NCBI GenBank assembly: GCA_016714225.1
Contig: JADJNS010000019.1
Location: 248,001 to 312,000, forward strand
Source: Archangiaceae bacterium
GTDB taxonomy: Bacteria; Myxococcota; Myxococcia; Myxococcales; Myxococcaceae
Reading direction: 5' to 3'
DNA: 64,000 bases
The position numbers were made by a program, and so were the translations under genes. Below the pieces are notes generated by a model. The model was not told where the DNA came from. It did not search any database and was given only the letters and a program-made list of their open reading frames with translations. This document shows, piece after piece, positions 26,252 through 34,497 of this stretch. Position 1 is the stretch's first letter. Each line of letters opens with the position of its first letter.

Positions 26252-26623
26252 CTACGGCACCATCGCTTCGGTCGGCGCGCCGCCGGGGCGAGGCAGGGCA
26301 CAGATGAACCGGGTGCGGTTCGGCTCCACTGGCGGAGCGTCGGGGCCCATCTCGATGTCACGGGGAGGCTCGGGCATGACCAGCGCGCAACCCAGCCCGC
26401 GGCCCTCTCGGCGCGCCTTGTCGGAGATGACCTGCGCGGCGGTCGCCTCGCGGTGCTTGATGTCGATGACCCCGACCATCATGTACTCCGAGGGCAGCAG
26501 GCCTCCATCGAGCCACGCCGGCTCCTGCCTGGCCGGCGCCGGGTCGAAGGAAGCGTCGAATTGTTCGAAGCGAGCCGTCACGCACGCCGTGACCAGCAGA
26601 CCGAGCACCCATACCTTGCGCAT
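26252..26623 (-). CDS. small lipoprotein, 123 aa
   Basis: MRKVWVLGLLVTAC is a lipoprotein signal peptide with the modified Cys at residue 14. The mature part contains SEYMMVGVIDIKHREATAAQ and one later Cys pair (GCALV and FICAL) that may be disulfide-bonded. No known domain. It is preceded, about 100 bp upstream, by one of the two inverted leader-like elements in the long intergenic region, so its expression may be controlled at the RNA or promoter level. Confidence 0.75.
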   Translation of the reverse strand: MRKVWVLGLLVTACVTARFEQFDASFDPAPARQEPAWLDGGLLPSEYMMVGVIDIKHREATAAQVISDKARREGRGLGCALVMPEPPRDIEMGPDAPPVEPNRTRFICALPRPGGAPTEAMVP

Positions 26624-26724
26624 TCGGCGTGTTCTTAACCCCGAACCCGTTCGTCGGCTGACGTGCCGCCACGGTTACATGCCTCGACGCGTCCTCGAGG
26701 AGCCCGGCGGCGCCGGTTACCAGC

Positions 26725-26836
26725 GGGGAACCGCCGGCGCGCCGCCGCCACCGCACTGCTCTTGGCCGGACCTGCAGGTCCAACGGGCTCCGAGACGGTC
26801 CCTCCTCACTCGGGCAGCTCCTCGTCCCGAGTGAGG
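26725..26836 (-). promoter_or_regulatory. leader-like element, copy 1 (points to the 26252-26623 gene)
   Basis: Read on the minus strand: an 11-bp hairpin (arms CCTCACTCGGG / CCCGAGTGAGG, 26804-26836) with GAGGAGCTG in the loop, then GGAGGGACCG, then about 55 variable bases, then GGTTCCCC (26725-26732). GGGACC can pair with GGTTCC with one G-U wobble. The end lies about 100 bp before the lipoprotein start. The same blocks at identical spacing occur in the inverted copy 2. Could be a structured 5' leader, a repeat-family member or a mobile-element end. Confidence 0.45.
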
Positions 26837-27039
26837 TGCCTTTCGCAGACGAGGGCACGTGCGGCGCTTCCCCTCGCATCGCCCAGAGCCTGCCCGGCCA
26901 CTTTTTCGGCGCTGCGTCTTTGGCGCTCGTAATACTACAACCTTGAGCTACTCGCCTCTTCATATACGCACCCCGCAATGACCCCCAAGGCACCCCGAGC
27001 GGCGGTCGCGCCAGTCGCAGCCTGCCGCCCCACGTTGGC

Positions 27040-27161
27040 CCTCGCCCTCGGCGTACGAATGAGAGGAGCTGCCCGAGCACGGAGGGACCGCCGCTCAGGC
27101 GAGTGCCCGCTTGGCGGCCGAGAGAATTCCCCCCCACCGGCTCGACTGAAGGAGGTTCCCC
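27040..27161 (+). promoter_or_regulatory. leader-like element, copy 2 (points to tex)
   Basis: On the plus strand GAGGAGCTGCCCGAG (27063-27077), three variable bases, then GGAGGGACCG (27081-27090), then variable sequence, then GGTTCCCC (27154-27161). The offsets between blocks (72 and 84 bases) are identical to those of copy 1. A weaker CTCGG / CCGAG stem encloses the GAGGAGCTG block. The element ends 63 bp before the tex start codon. Confidence 0.45.
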
Positions 27162-27224
27162 GGTGGGAGACGAGACCGCAGCTTCCGAGGGGCTCGTCTA
27201 CGACGCCGAGCTACGCTGCCCCGC

Positions 27225-29465
27225 ATGTCTTCCGACCCTTCTCACCGCGCCGAGCTGGTCTCGCGCGAGCTCTCGCTGCCGCTGGCCGGCGTGCGCAGCA
27301 CCCTCGAGCTGCTCGCCGGCGGAGCCACCGTCCCCTTCATCTCGCGCTACCGCAAAGAGGCCACCGGAGGCCTCGACGACGAGGCCATCAGCCGCATCGC
27401 CGCCCACGCCAAGGTGGTCGACACCCGCGAAGCCCGCCGCGCCACCATTCTCGAGAGCCTGAAGGAACAAGGCGTGCTCACCCCGGCGCTCGAGCAGGCC
27501 GTGCGCGCCGCCACCACCGCCAGCGCGCTCGAAGACCTCTACCTGCCCTACCGCCCCAAGCGCCGCACCCGCGCCACCACCGCCCGCGAGCGCGGGCTGC
27601 AGCCGCTCGCCGACCTGCTGCTCGCGCAAGGCCCCTCGTCGCTCTCGCGAGAGGCGCTCGCCGCGCCCTACGTCTCGGCCGAGAGAGAGCTGCCCGACGT
27701 CGACGCAGTCTGGGCCGGCGCGCGCGACATCGTCGCCGAGCAGATCGCCGAGCGGCCCGAGCTGCGCGCCACCGTGCGCAAGCTCTTCGTCGACGAGGCC
27801 CAGCTGGTGGTCGAGGCCGCGCGCGGCAAGTCGAAGGCCCCCGAGCTGCAGAAGTACGCCGACCACGTCGGGCGCCGCGAGCGCGCCTCGCAGGCCCCCT
27901 CGCACCGCGTGCTCGCCGCCGAGCGCGGAGAGACCGAAGGCCTGCTCAAGGTCTCGCTCGAGCTCGACGCCGCCGCCGTGCAGTCGCGGGTGCGCGCTGC
28001 CGTGACGAAGCGCGGCGCCGCCCCGGTGCTCGCCCGCGAGCTCGAGCTCGCCAGCGTCGACGCCGCCGACCGGCTGCTCTTGCCCTCGCTCGAGAGTGAG
28101 CGCCGCCGCGAGCTCAAAGAGCACGCCGACACCGAGGCCATTCACGTCTTCGCCCGCAACCTGCACGACCTGCTGCTGGCCGCCCCGCTGGGAGGCAAGC
28201 CGGTGGTGGCCATCGACCCCGGCCTGCGCACGGGCTGCAAGGTGGTGGCGCTCGACGCCCGCGGTGAGGTGAAGGCGCACGACACCATCTACCCCCACAC
28301 CGGCCGCGAGTCAGAGGCCGGCGCGGCGCTCGCGAAGCTGGTGAAGCAGGCGACCCCTACCGCCATCGCCATCGGCAACGGCACCGCCGGCCGTGAGACC
28401 GAGCTCTTCGTGAAGAAGCTGCAGGCCTCGGGCCTCATCGGCAAAGAGCTGAAGGTGGTGAGCGTCAGCGAAGCCGGCGCCTCGGTGTACTCGGCGTCAG
28501 AGGTCGCGCGCGAAGAGCTGCCCTCGCTCGACGTCACGCTGCGCGGCGCGGTCTCCATCGGCCGCCGCCTTCAAGACCCGCTCGCCGAGCTGGTGAAAAT
28601 CGACCCCAAGAGCATCGGCGTGGGCCAGTACCAGCACGACGTCGACCAGCCCGCGCTGAACGCCGAGCTCGACCGGGTGGTCGAGACGGTGGTGAACCGC
28701 GTCGGCGTCGACCTGAACACCGCCTCGCCCACGCTGCTGCGCTCCATCGCCGGCCTGGGCCCCGCGCTGGCCACCGCCATCGTGGCCCACCGCGCGAAGC
28801 ACGGCGCCTTCGAGACCCGCGCCCAGCTCAGAGAGGTGCCCCGCCTGGGCGCGCGCGCCTACGAGCAGTGCGCCGGCTTCTTGCGCGTGGCCGGGCCCGA
28901 GCCGCTCGATGCCAGCGCGGTGCACCCCGAGCGCTACCCCGTGGTGGCCAAGATGGCGAAGGACCTCGGCGTCACCCGCCAGGCGCTCGTCGGCAACGGA
29001 GCGCTCGCCAAGAAGATCGACGTCTCGAAGTACCTCGACCCGGCCGACGGCCTCGGGCTGCCCACCCTCAACGACATCGTGAAGGAGCTCGAGAAGCCCG
29101 GCCGCGACCCCCGCGCCGAGTTCGTCGAGGTGGGCTTCGACCCCGGCATCACCGAGCTCGAGCACGTCAAGCCCGGCCAGGTGCTCAACGGCATCGTCAC
29201 CAACGTCGCCGCGTTCGGAGCCTTCGTCGACATCGGCGTGCACCAGGACGGGCTGGTGCACGTGAGCGAGCTCGCGCACCGCTTCGTCAAAGACCCCTCT
29301 GAGGTCGTCAAGGTCGGCGAGCGGGTCAAGGTGAAGGTGCTGCAGGTCGACCTTCAGCGAAAGCGCGTGGCCCTCTCCATCAAGGCGATGCAGCCGCAGG
29401 GCGCGCCCCAGCCCCACGCCGCCCCGCAGGGCTTCAACTCGATTCGCATCTCCGGGCGAAAGTGA
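27225..29465 (+). CDS. tex: Tex, transcription accessory RNA-binding protein
   Basis: A 746-aa protein, the normal length for Tex. The Tex N-terminal domain (LLAGGATVPFISRYRKEATG, LEDLYLPYRPKRRTRA) is followed by a YqgF/RNase H-like domain beginning VVAIDPGLRTGCKVVALDA near residue 328, tandem helix-hairpin-helix motifs (LNTASPTLLRSIAGLGPALA, LREVPRLGARAYEQCAGF), and a C-terminal S1 RNA-binding domain from about residue 650 (GIVTNVAAFGAFVDIGVHQD). Tex binds nucleic acid and affects transcription and virulence gene expression in other bacteria. ATG 27225 starts the conserved N-terminus. Preceded by the putative leader element. Confidence 0.95.
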   Translation: MSSDPSHRAELVSRELSLPLAGVRSTLELLAGGATVPFISRYRKEATGGLDDEAISRIAAHAKVVDTREARRATILESLKEQGVLTPALEQAVRAATTASALEDLYLPYRPKRRTRATTARERGLQPLADLLLAQGPSSLSREALAAPYVSAERELPDVDAVWAGARDIVAEQIAERPELRATVRKLFVDEAQLVVEAARGKSKAPELQKYADHVGRRERASQAPSHRVLAAERGETEGLLKVSLELDAAAVQSRVRAAVTKRGAAPVLARELELASVDAADRLLLPSLESERRRELKEHADTEAIHVFARNLHDLLLAAPLGGKPVVAIDPGLRTGCKVVALDARGEVKAHDTIYPHTGRESEAGAALAKLVKQATPTAIAIGNGTAGRETELFVKKLQASGLIGKELKVVSVSEAGASVYSASEVAREELPSLDVTLRGAVSIGRRLQDPLAELVKIDPKSIGVGQYQHDVDQPALNAELDRVVETVVNRVGVDLNTASPTLLRSIAGLGPALATAIVAHRAKHGAFETRAQLREVPRLGARAYEQCAGFLRVAGPEPLDASAVHPERYPVVAKMAKDLGVTRQALVGNGALAKKIDVSKYLDPADGLGLPTLNDIVKELEKPGRDPRAEFVEVGFDPGITELEHVKPGQVLNGIVTNVAAFGAFVDIGVHQDGLVHVSELAHRFVKDPSEVVKVGERVKVKVLQVDLQRKRVALSIKAMQPQGAPQPHAAPQGFNSIRISGRK

Positions 29466-29505
29466 AGCGCCTCAACAACCTCGAGCCGAGGCCCCCGCCC
29501 GATAT

Positions 29506-30645
29506 CTAGTCTTCCGCCGCGGCGAAGGCCGGGTTCTCGACGAAGCCCACGTCGGTGAGGGCGTTCAAGAACGCGAGCACGTCGCCGCGCTCTTCCGCGG
29601 TGAGAACGAAGCCGCGAATCAGCCCCGACTTGAGCGGGTTCAGGCGGCCGTCGCCGGCCAGGGGCCCGCTCGCGGTGACGGTGCCTCCGGCGGCGTAGTG
29701 GCTCAACACGTCGTCGAGCGTGGCCAGGCTGCCGTCGTGCATGTACGGAGCGGTCAGCGCCACGTTGCGAAGGCTCTGCGGCCGAAATCGCCCGCGGTCG
29801 TCCTTGCGAAGCGTCACCTCGTACAGCCCCTGGTCCTGAGGGGGGTACCCACCATCGAGGTTGTAGAGGCCGTTGTTGAAGAAGGGGTAGGTCGCCGTGT
29901 CTTCGGTGGTGCGCGCGTCGCGATACGAGGTGGTCAGGTTGCTGCCACTGTGGCAGTGAAAGCACTCCAGGCGCTCGCCGTTGAAAAGCGCGAGCCCGCG
30001 CTTCTGCGAATCGGTGAGCGCCGACTTGTCTCCGGCGAGGTAGCGGTCGTACGGGCTGTCGGCCCCGACCAAGGAGCGACAGAACGTGGCCAGGGCGAAG
30101 ATGATCTTCTCGACGGTCGGGCCCGACGCGCTCTCGGGGAAGGCAGCGCGAAACGCCGCCGGGTACCGGGAGTCATTCTCGAAGCGCGCCAGCACCGCTG
30201 AGACGTTGCCGTCGTTGACGCCGAGCTCGACCGGCCGGTCGTTTCGAATCGGAACTGCGAGCTGCGACTCGAGCGCGATGAGCCCGTCGTTCGCCCAGGT
30301 CAGGGTCGAGTTGTACGCGGCGTTCTGCAGCCCCTGCGCATTGCGCGTCAGCACGTGCCCGGTCGACCCGACGGCCGTCTTCTTCCCATCGGTGAAGGCG
30401 AGCTTCTGGTCGTGACAGCTGGCACACGACTGCGTCTGATTGCCCGACAGGCGAACGTCGTAGAACAACCGCCGACCGAGCTGCAGCTTGGCCTCGGTAG
30501 GGGGGTTGTTCTCGGGAATCGCGGGGAGCTGCAGCGCTCGCGGCACGCCCAGCACCGCCCGCCACTGCGCATCGCGGTCGCCGCAGCTGGCGAGAAGCAA
30601 GCCCGCCACCACACAGCCCAGCGGTCGCGAGCCCGGCCGACTCAC
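29506..30645 (-). CDS. MbnH-like di-heme cytochrome c peroxidase family enzyme
   Basis: A 379-aa lipoprotein: GTG 30645 gives a signal peptide ending LLLASC (lipid Cys at 21). Two c-type heme motifs are present, CASCH (74-78) and CFHCH (228-232), placed as in the MauG/CcpA superfamily, plus the FALATFCRSLVGADSPYDRY and RNVALTAPYMHDGSLATLDD segments. The GTG start overlaps the stop of the four-Cys protein gene by four bases (GTGA), so the two are translationally coupled. In the characterised MbnH/MbnP pair the di-heme enzyme oxidises a Trp of its partner to kynurenine and enables copper binding; the same role is inferred here from pairing and motifs. Confidence 0.88.
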   Translation of the reverse strand: MSRPGSRPLGCVVAGLLLASCGDRDAQWRAVLGVPRALQLPAIPENNPPTEAKLQLGRRLFYDVRLSGNQTQSCASCHDQKLAFTDGKKTAVGSTGHVLTRNAQGLQNAAYNSTLTWANDGLIALESQLAVPIRNDRPVELGVNDGNVSAVLARFENDSRYPAAFRAAFPESASGPTVEKIIFALATFCRSLVGADSPYDRYLAGDKSALTDSQKRGLALFNGERLECFHCHSGSNLTTSYRDARTTEDTATYPFFNNGLYNLDGGYPPQDQGLYEVTLRKDDRGRFRPQSLRNVALTAPYMHDGSLATLDDVLSHYAAGGTVTASGPLAGDGRLNPLKSGLIRGFVLTAEERGDVLAFLNALTDVGFVENPAFAAAED

Positions 30646-31577
30646 GGCGTCGCGCGCACGAACACTGCGTTGCTCGCGGTCGTCGACTTGCCCGTCGCGA
30701 TGTCGAGCCCGAACGACGAGAAGATGGTCGGGCAGTCGGGCTGGTCTGGCGAGGAGTGGCACTCGACTCCCGGGCCCTGACCAATCACGTTGAAGTTTGC
30801 GTCGTACTTGGGAGACACGAAGTCCAACCCCTGCAGCACCTTTTTCAAATCGATGCCGACGGTGTCGTGGGTGAGGTCGAACGACGACAGCGTGACGCTG
30901 GGGTTGTTCACGTAGGTGCAGCTGTCGCGGTCTTCCAGCGCCTTGCCGGCCATCGGCCCGCAGTCTCGGCTGCCGATGTGCAAGTAGCCTTCACCCGACC
31001 CGTTCGACCCGTCGTTGATGGTGAAGTTGAAGATGAAGTGCCGGTAGCCGCTGCTCCAGTTCCAGTACAGCTCGGCGAGCGGAGACGGAGCGCCCTCGGG
31101 AGTGTTCTCGGCGATCACCTTCTTCATCACCGGCTGCGGCACCCCGACCTCGAACGACACCGTCTTCACGTCAGCGACCCGCGTCTTGCCGGTGATGGCC
31201 GGGTGGGTGCGGCCGGTGCCCTCTCCTCCGCCGAGCATGGTCGCTCCGCACGAGCCTTCGGAGTTGCCGGTGAGATCGACCAGCGAGAGCTGACCTTGCG
31301 CCGACGCGAGCTGAAACGCGTCTTCGTCGAGCGTGGTCTCGACTTCCTTGCCGCTCGAATCGAGCAGCTTCAGGTTGCTCAGGTAGAAGCGAAGGTCGTT
31401 GATGCCGATGGTGGTGGCGCCCGACGTGCCGAAGCCAGTCGGGGCGTCGGTGCAACCGACCGGCTTGCCGTCGACCAGCGCGGCGAACTTCATCGAGAAG
31501 GCTTCTGGCGCGCGGCCACAGGCGAAGCACAGCGCGAGAGCGGCGATGGCGAGCGAGGCCCGCGGCGTGAAGGTCAT
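30642..31577 (-). CDS. MbnP-like four-Cys metal-binding protein (TIGR04052 type)
   Basis: A 311-aa exported protein starting MTFTPRASLAIAALALCFAC (signal peptide, probably lipid-anchored at Cys20, although the lipobox is imperfect). It shows the family hallmarks: FAALVDGKPVGC near residue 42, INDLRFYLSNLKLLDSSG, Cys110, the aromatic motif LYWNWSSGYRHF (Trp172 and Trp174) and Cys206/Cys220 with a further C-terminal Cys pair. In MbnP a Trp is converted to kynurenine by the partner MbnH; which Trp is used here is not known. The ATG at 31575-31577 is preferred to a longer frame. It is transcribed away from the His-rich protein and TonB receptor genes. Confidence 0.85.
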   Translation of the reverse strand: MTFTPRASLAIAALALCFACGRAPEAFSMKFAALVDGKPVGCTDAPTGFGTSGATTIGINDLRFYLSNLKLLDSSGKEVETTLDEDAFQLASAQGQLSLVDLTGNSEGSCGATMLGGGEGTGRTHPAITGKTRVADVKTVSFEVGVPQPVMKKVIAENTPEGAPSPLAELYWNWSSGYRHFIFNFTINDGSNGSGEGYLHIGSRDCGPMAGKALEDRDSCTYVNNPSVTLSSFDLTHDTVGIDLKKVLQGLDFVSPKYDANFNVIGQGPGVECHSSPDQPDCPTIFSSFGLDIATGKSTTASNAVFVRATP

Positions 31578-31698
31578 GGCCGCCTGCTTCGCACGAAGGC
31601 CGCCGACTGCCGATGCTACAAATTGTCGCAGCGACCCCGGCCTGGCTTGCTGGGCCGCGCTGGTGCGCAGACACGGGGGCACGCCACCGCCGGGCCGT

Positions 31699-32088
31699 GT
31701 GCTAACAGCCGCATCCACGGTGAAGCAGCTCCCCGGCATCGGTGCGGCGTTGCTCCTCGGCTGGGGTCTCGTCGCGGCGCCGATCTTCCATCAGTTCGTC
31801 GGCCACGCGCACCGCGACGAGCCGGTGCTGTACAAGCCGCGCGCGCTGTCGCTGAAGCCCGTGAAGCGCGGCTCTCCGAAGCACTCGCACGGAGCGCCGC
31901 GGCGGCCCGGCGCGCCAGGGGAGCACGGCGCCGGCAGCCTCGAGCACGGGCGCGCGCTGCTGCACGCCGCGCCCGCCACACCCACACTGACGCTGCTCGC
32001 GCTCGCGCTGCCCACGCCTCACTTCGACAGGCCGTCGCAACCGCCGCTGATCGAGCGTCCTCGGGTCGAGCAACCGCAAGGGCCCTAG
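31699..32088 (+). CDS. small His-rich membrane-anchored protein
   Basis: The frame from GTG 31699 (or GTG 31720) encodes 122-129 residues. It opens with a hydrophobic stretch (IGAALLLGWGLVAAPIFHQF) followed by VGHAHRDEP and a second half rich in His, Pro and Arg (KRGSPKHSHGAPRRPG, EHGRALLHA). It lies between the MbnP-like gene (divergent) and the TonB receptor (same strand, 89 bp ahead of its start), so it probably belongs to the same metal locus. No family is recognised; the annotation rests on composition and context. Confidence 0.5.
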   Translation: MLTAASTVKQLPGIGAALLLGWGLVAAPIFHQFVGHAHRDEPVLYKPRALSLKPVKRGSPKHSHGAPRRPGAPGEHGAGSLEHGRALLHAAPATPTLTLLALALPTPHFDRPSQPPLIERPRVEQPQGP

Positions 32089-32177
32089 AGCGCCGACGCA
32101 GCGCCTTGAACCCTTCGCTCTGCCTCCGGCGGCGTCTGCCGCCGCGGGCGTTCACCCATCTTCCCGAGGTCACTCGT

Positions 32178-34349
32178 TTGCGTCTGCACGCCAGCGGTCT
32201 GCTGCTTCTCTTTGCTTCGCGCGCGACGTTCGCGCACGAGGCGTTACCCGACGGGGGCATCGAGTCGCTCGCCGACGCCGGAGTCCCCGGCCTGCCCCAA
32301 CACGACTACTCCACGGTGGTGCTCGCGCGGCGGCCCATCAGCGCGGCGTCGTCTTTCTCGGTGCGCGACCGCGACTTCCAGCTGAGGCCCGTCGGTTCGG
32401 TGCAAGACATCTTGCGCGTCACGCCAGGCCTGGTGCTGGTGCAGCACTCGGGCGGAGGAAAGGCGAACCAGTATTTTTTGCGCGGCTTCGACGCCGACCA
32501 CGGCACCGACCTCGCGCTCAGCATCGACGGCGTGCCCATCAACATGGTCTCGCACGCGCACGGCCAGGGCTTCGCCGACACGAACTTCGTCATCCCCGAA
32601 GTCATCGAGCGGGTCGAGCTGACCAAGGGCCCCTACTTCGCCAGCCAGGGAGACTTCGCCACCGCGGGCACCGTCAACCTGGTGTCACGCGAGTCGTTCG
32701 AGCACACCGCCTCGCTCGGGGTGGGCTTCGGGGGCTCACCCGGTCGGGGCCAACCCAGCGCGCGCGTGCTCATCACCGCAAGCCCGAAGCTCGATTCGTT
32801 TCGCGCCACCTTTGCGGCCGAGCTCGGCCAGAGCAACGGCCCCTTCGACAGCCCCGACCGATGGAACCGCTTCAAGCTCTACAACCGGCTGAGCATCGAC
32901 CCGACACCGCGCTCGACGCTGTCGCTCATCGAGATGAGCTACGGCGGCGACTGGCGCGGCTCGGGGCAGCTCCCGGCGCGCGCGGTCGAGTCGGGGCAGG
33001 TCTCGCGCTTCGGCACCCTCGACCCCAGCGAGGGCGGCAGCAGCGCTCGCCACCAGCTCGCACTCATCTGGGTGGCTCACCCCGACGAGCGTTCGCAGGT
33101 CGATGCGTTGCTCTACGTCGCCACCTACCGCTTCAACCTGTACTCGAACTTCACCCTGTTCCTGAACGACCCGCTCGCCGGAGACGAAATCGAACAGGTC
33201 GACCGCCGCACCCTTTACGGAGGGCGCGTCTCGTACCGCCTGATTCGCAACGCGGGGCCGATTCGCTTCGACACCCGCCTCGGCGCCGATCTGCGCGCCG
33301 ACGACATTCACGCCGAGCTCTGGCACACCGCGCAGCGCAAGCCGCTCACCAACCTGCGCTCGAACGACGTGCACGAGCAGCTCGGTGGAGCGTTCATCAA
33401 CGAAGAGGTGTCGTTCTGGAGCTGGGCGCGGCTGAACGTGGGCGGCCGCTTCGACCTCATCAACTACGCCGTCGACGACCCCACCACCGAACTGAGCGGC
33501 ACGGGGAGCGCGGTGCAGTTCTCTCCCAAGGCCAGCCTGGTGGTGACGCCCCTTCAGCGCGAGGCGGCGCAGCTCGAGCTGTACGTGAACTGGGGGCACG
33601 GTTTTCACTCCAACGACGTGCGCGGCGCGTTCGCGACGCCCGCGGTCTCTCCGCTCACCCGCGCCATCGGCGAAGAGGTGGGCGCGCGCGCGCGGCTGTT
33701 CGGCAGGTGGGACCTCGCGGCCGCCGGTTGGCTGCTCGACCTCGCCGACGAGACGGTGTGGGTCGGTGACGAAGGCACCACCGCGGTGAACGGGCCCACG
33801 CGGCGCTATGGCCTCGAGCTCGAGACGCGCCTCGAAATCACCTCGTGGCTGGCGGCAGACCTCGACGTGACGTTCACCCACTCGCAGTTCAGCACCGACG
33901 GCTCGAACGGCGGCGGGCTGGCGCTGGCTCCCAAAGAGACCTGGTCGGGCGGGCTCTCGGCCAGACACGTGCTCGGGCCCGGCCTCGCGCGCGGAGGCGT
34001 GCGCTTCTTCGGAATCGGCGACCGGCCCGCGACCGACGACGGCGCGCTGGTGGCGCCCGGGTTCACCCAGGTCGACCTGCATCTGGGCTACCGCATCTGG
34101 AAGCTCGACCTCGCCGTCGACATCGAGAACCTCTTCAACGCGAGCTTCCGGTCGGCGCAGTTCGCGACGGTCAGCCGGCTGCGCAACGAGCCGGCAATCG
34201 GCTCGGTGGCTCCCGCGGGGCTCACCTGCGGGTCGAAGGGAAGACTCGCCGCGTCGCCCAACGGCACCTTCCAGGGCTGCGAAGACGTCGACTACACGCC
34301 CGCGTACCCCTTCACGGTGCGCGCGACCGCGACCTTGTTCTTCGACTGA
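32178..34349 (+). CDS. TonB-dependent outer-membrane receptor
   Basis: A 723-aa receptor. TTG 32178, with GAGG 9 bases upstream, gives a signal peptide (MRLHASGLLLLFASRATFAH); no ATG lies in frame nearby. The plug domain has GSVQDILRVTPGLVLVQHSG, YFLRGFDADHGTDLALSIDG, MVSHAHGQGFADTNFVIPEV and RVELTKGPYFA, and the C-terminus ends in the aromatic VRATATLFFD expected for a beta-barrel. The repeated His in the plug (VSHAHGQG) could contact a metal complex. It sits beside the MbnP/MbnH-like pair, suggesting import of a copper or metallophore complex; the substrate is inferred, and no TonB/ExbBD genes lie nearby. Confidence 0.88.
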   Translation: MRLHASGLLLLFASRATFAHEALPDGGIESLADAGVPGLPQHDYSTVVLARRPISAASSFSVRDRDFQLRPVGSVQDILRVTPGLVLVQHSGGGKANQYFLRGFDADHGTDLALSIDGVPINMVSHAHGQGFADTNFVIPEVIERVELTKGPYFASQGDFATAGTVNLVSRESFEHTASLGVGFGGSPGRGQPSARVLITASPKLDSFRATFAAELGQSNGPFDSPDRWNRFKLYNRLSIDPTPRSTLSLIEMSYGGDWRGSGQLPARAVESGQVSRFGTLDPSEGGSSARHQLALIWVAHPDERSQVDALLYVATYRFNLYSNFTLFLNDPLAGDEIEQVDRRTLYGGRVSYRLIRNAGPIRFDTRLGADLRADDIHAELWHTAQRKPLTNLRSNDVHEQLGGAFINEEVSFWSWARLNVGGRFDLINYAVDDPTTELSGTGSAVQFSPKASLVVTPLQREAAQLELYVNWGHGFHSNDVRGAFATPAVSPLTRAIGEEVGARARLFGRWDLAAAGWLLDLADETVWVGDEGTTAVNGPTRRYGLELETRLEITSWLAADLDVTFTHSQFSTDGSNGGGLALAPKETWSGGLSARHVLGPGLARGGVRFFGIGDRPATDDGALVAPGFTQVDLHLGYRIWKLDLAVDIENLFNASFRSAQFATVSRLRNEPAIGSVAPAGLTCGSKGRLAASPNGTFQGCEDVDYTPAYPFTVRATATLFFD

Positions 34350-34497
34350 CTTCGAGTTCCTCCGTCACACCTTCGCGTCAGGCGTGTACGAGTCCGTGCC
34401 CGAAAACGCGCTCAACCCTGAGCCGAGGGTGACAGCGCGCCGGGCCGCTTGCTCGACAGCCCGGCACCTCGGGCATATTCGGCACCCAGAACCCGAC

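Larger units (their letters stand above)
26624..27224. other. 600-bp intergenic region between divergent genes
   Basis: No convincing open reading frame. It contains two inverted, diverged copies of a conserved element (26725-26836 and 27040-27161, listed separately), a comparatively AT-richer stretch at 26930-26975 between them (AATACTACAACC, TTCATATACG), and a perfect 11-bp-arm hairpin at 26804-26836. The position between divergent genes and outward orientation of the two copies suggest two promoters and two leaders. Confidence 0.6.

Noticed and set aside
26930..26975. Possible tRNA-like stretch on the minus strand (AGTAGCTCAAGG, GAGC).
   Set aside because: No acceptor stem, anticodon arm or TPsiC arm can be fitted.
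27040..27161. Similarity to SAM-I or other known riboswitches (GGAGGGACC core).
   Set aside because: Shares only a short core; the conserved junctions and stems of those riboswitches are not present.
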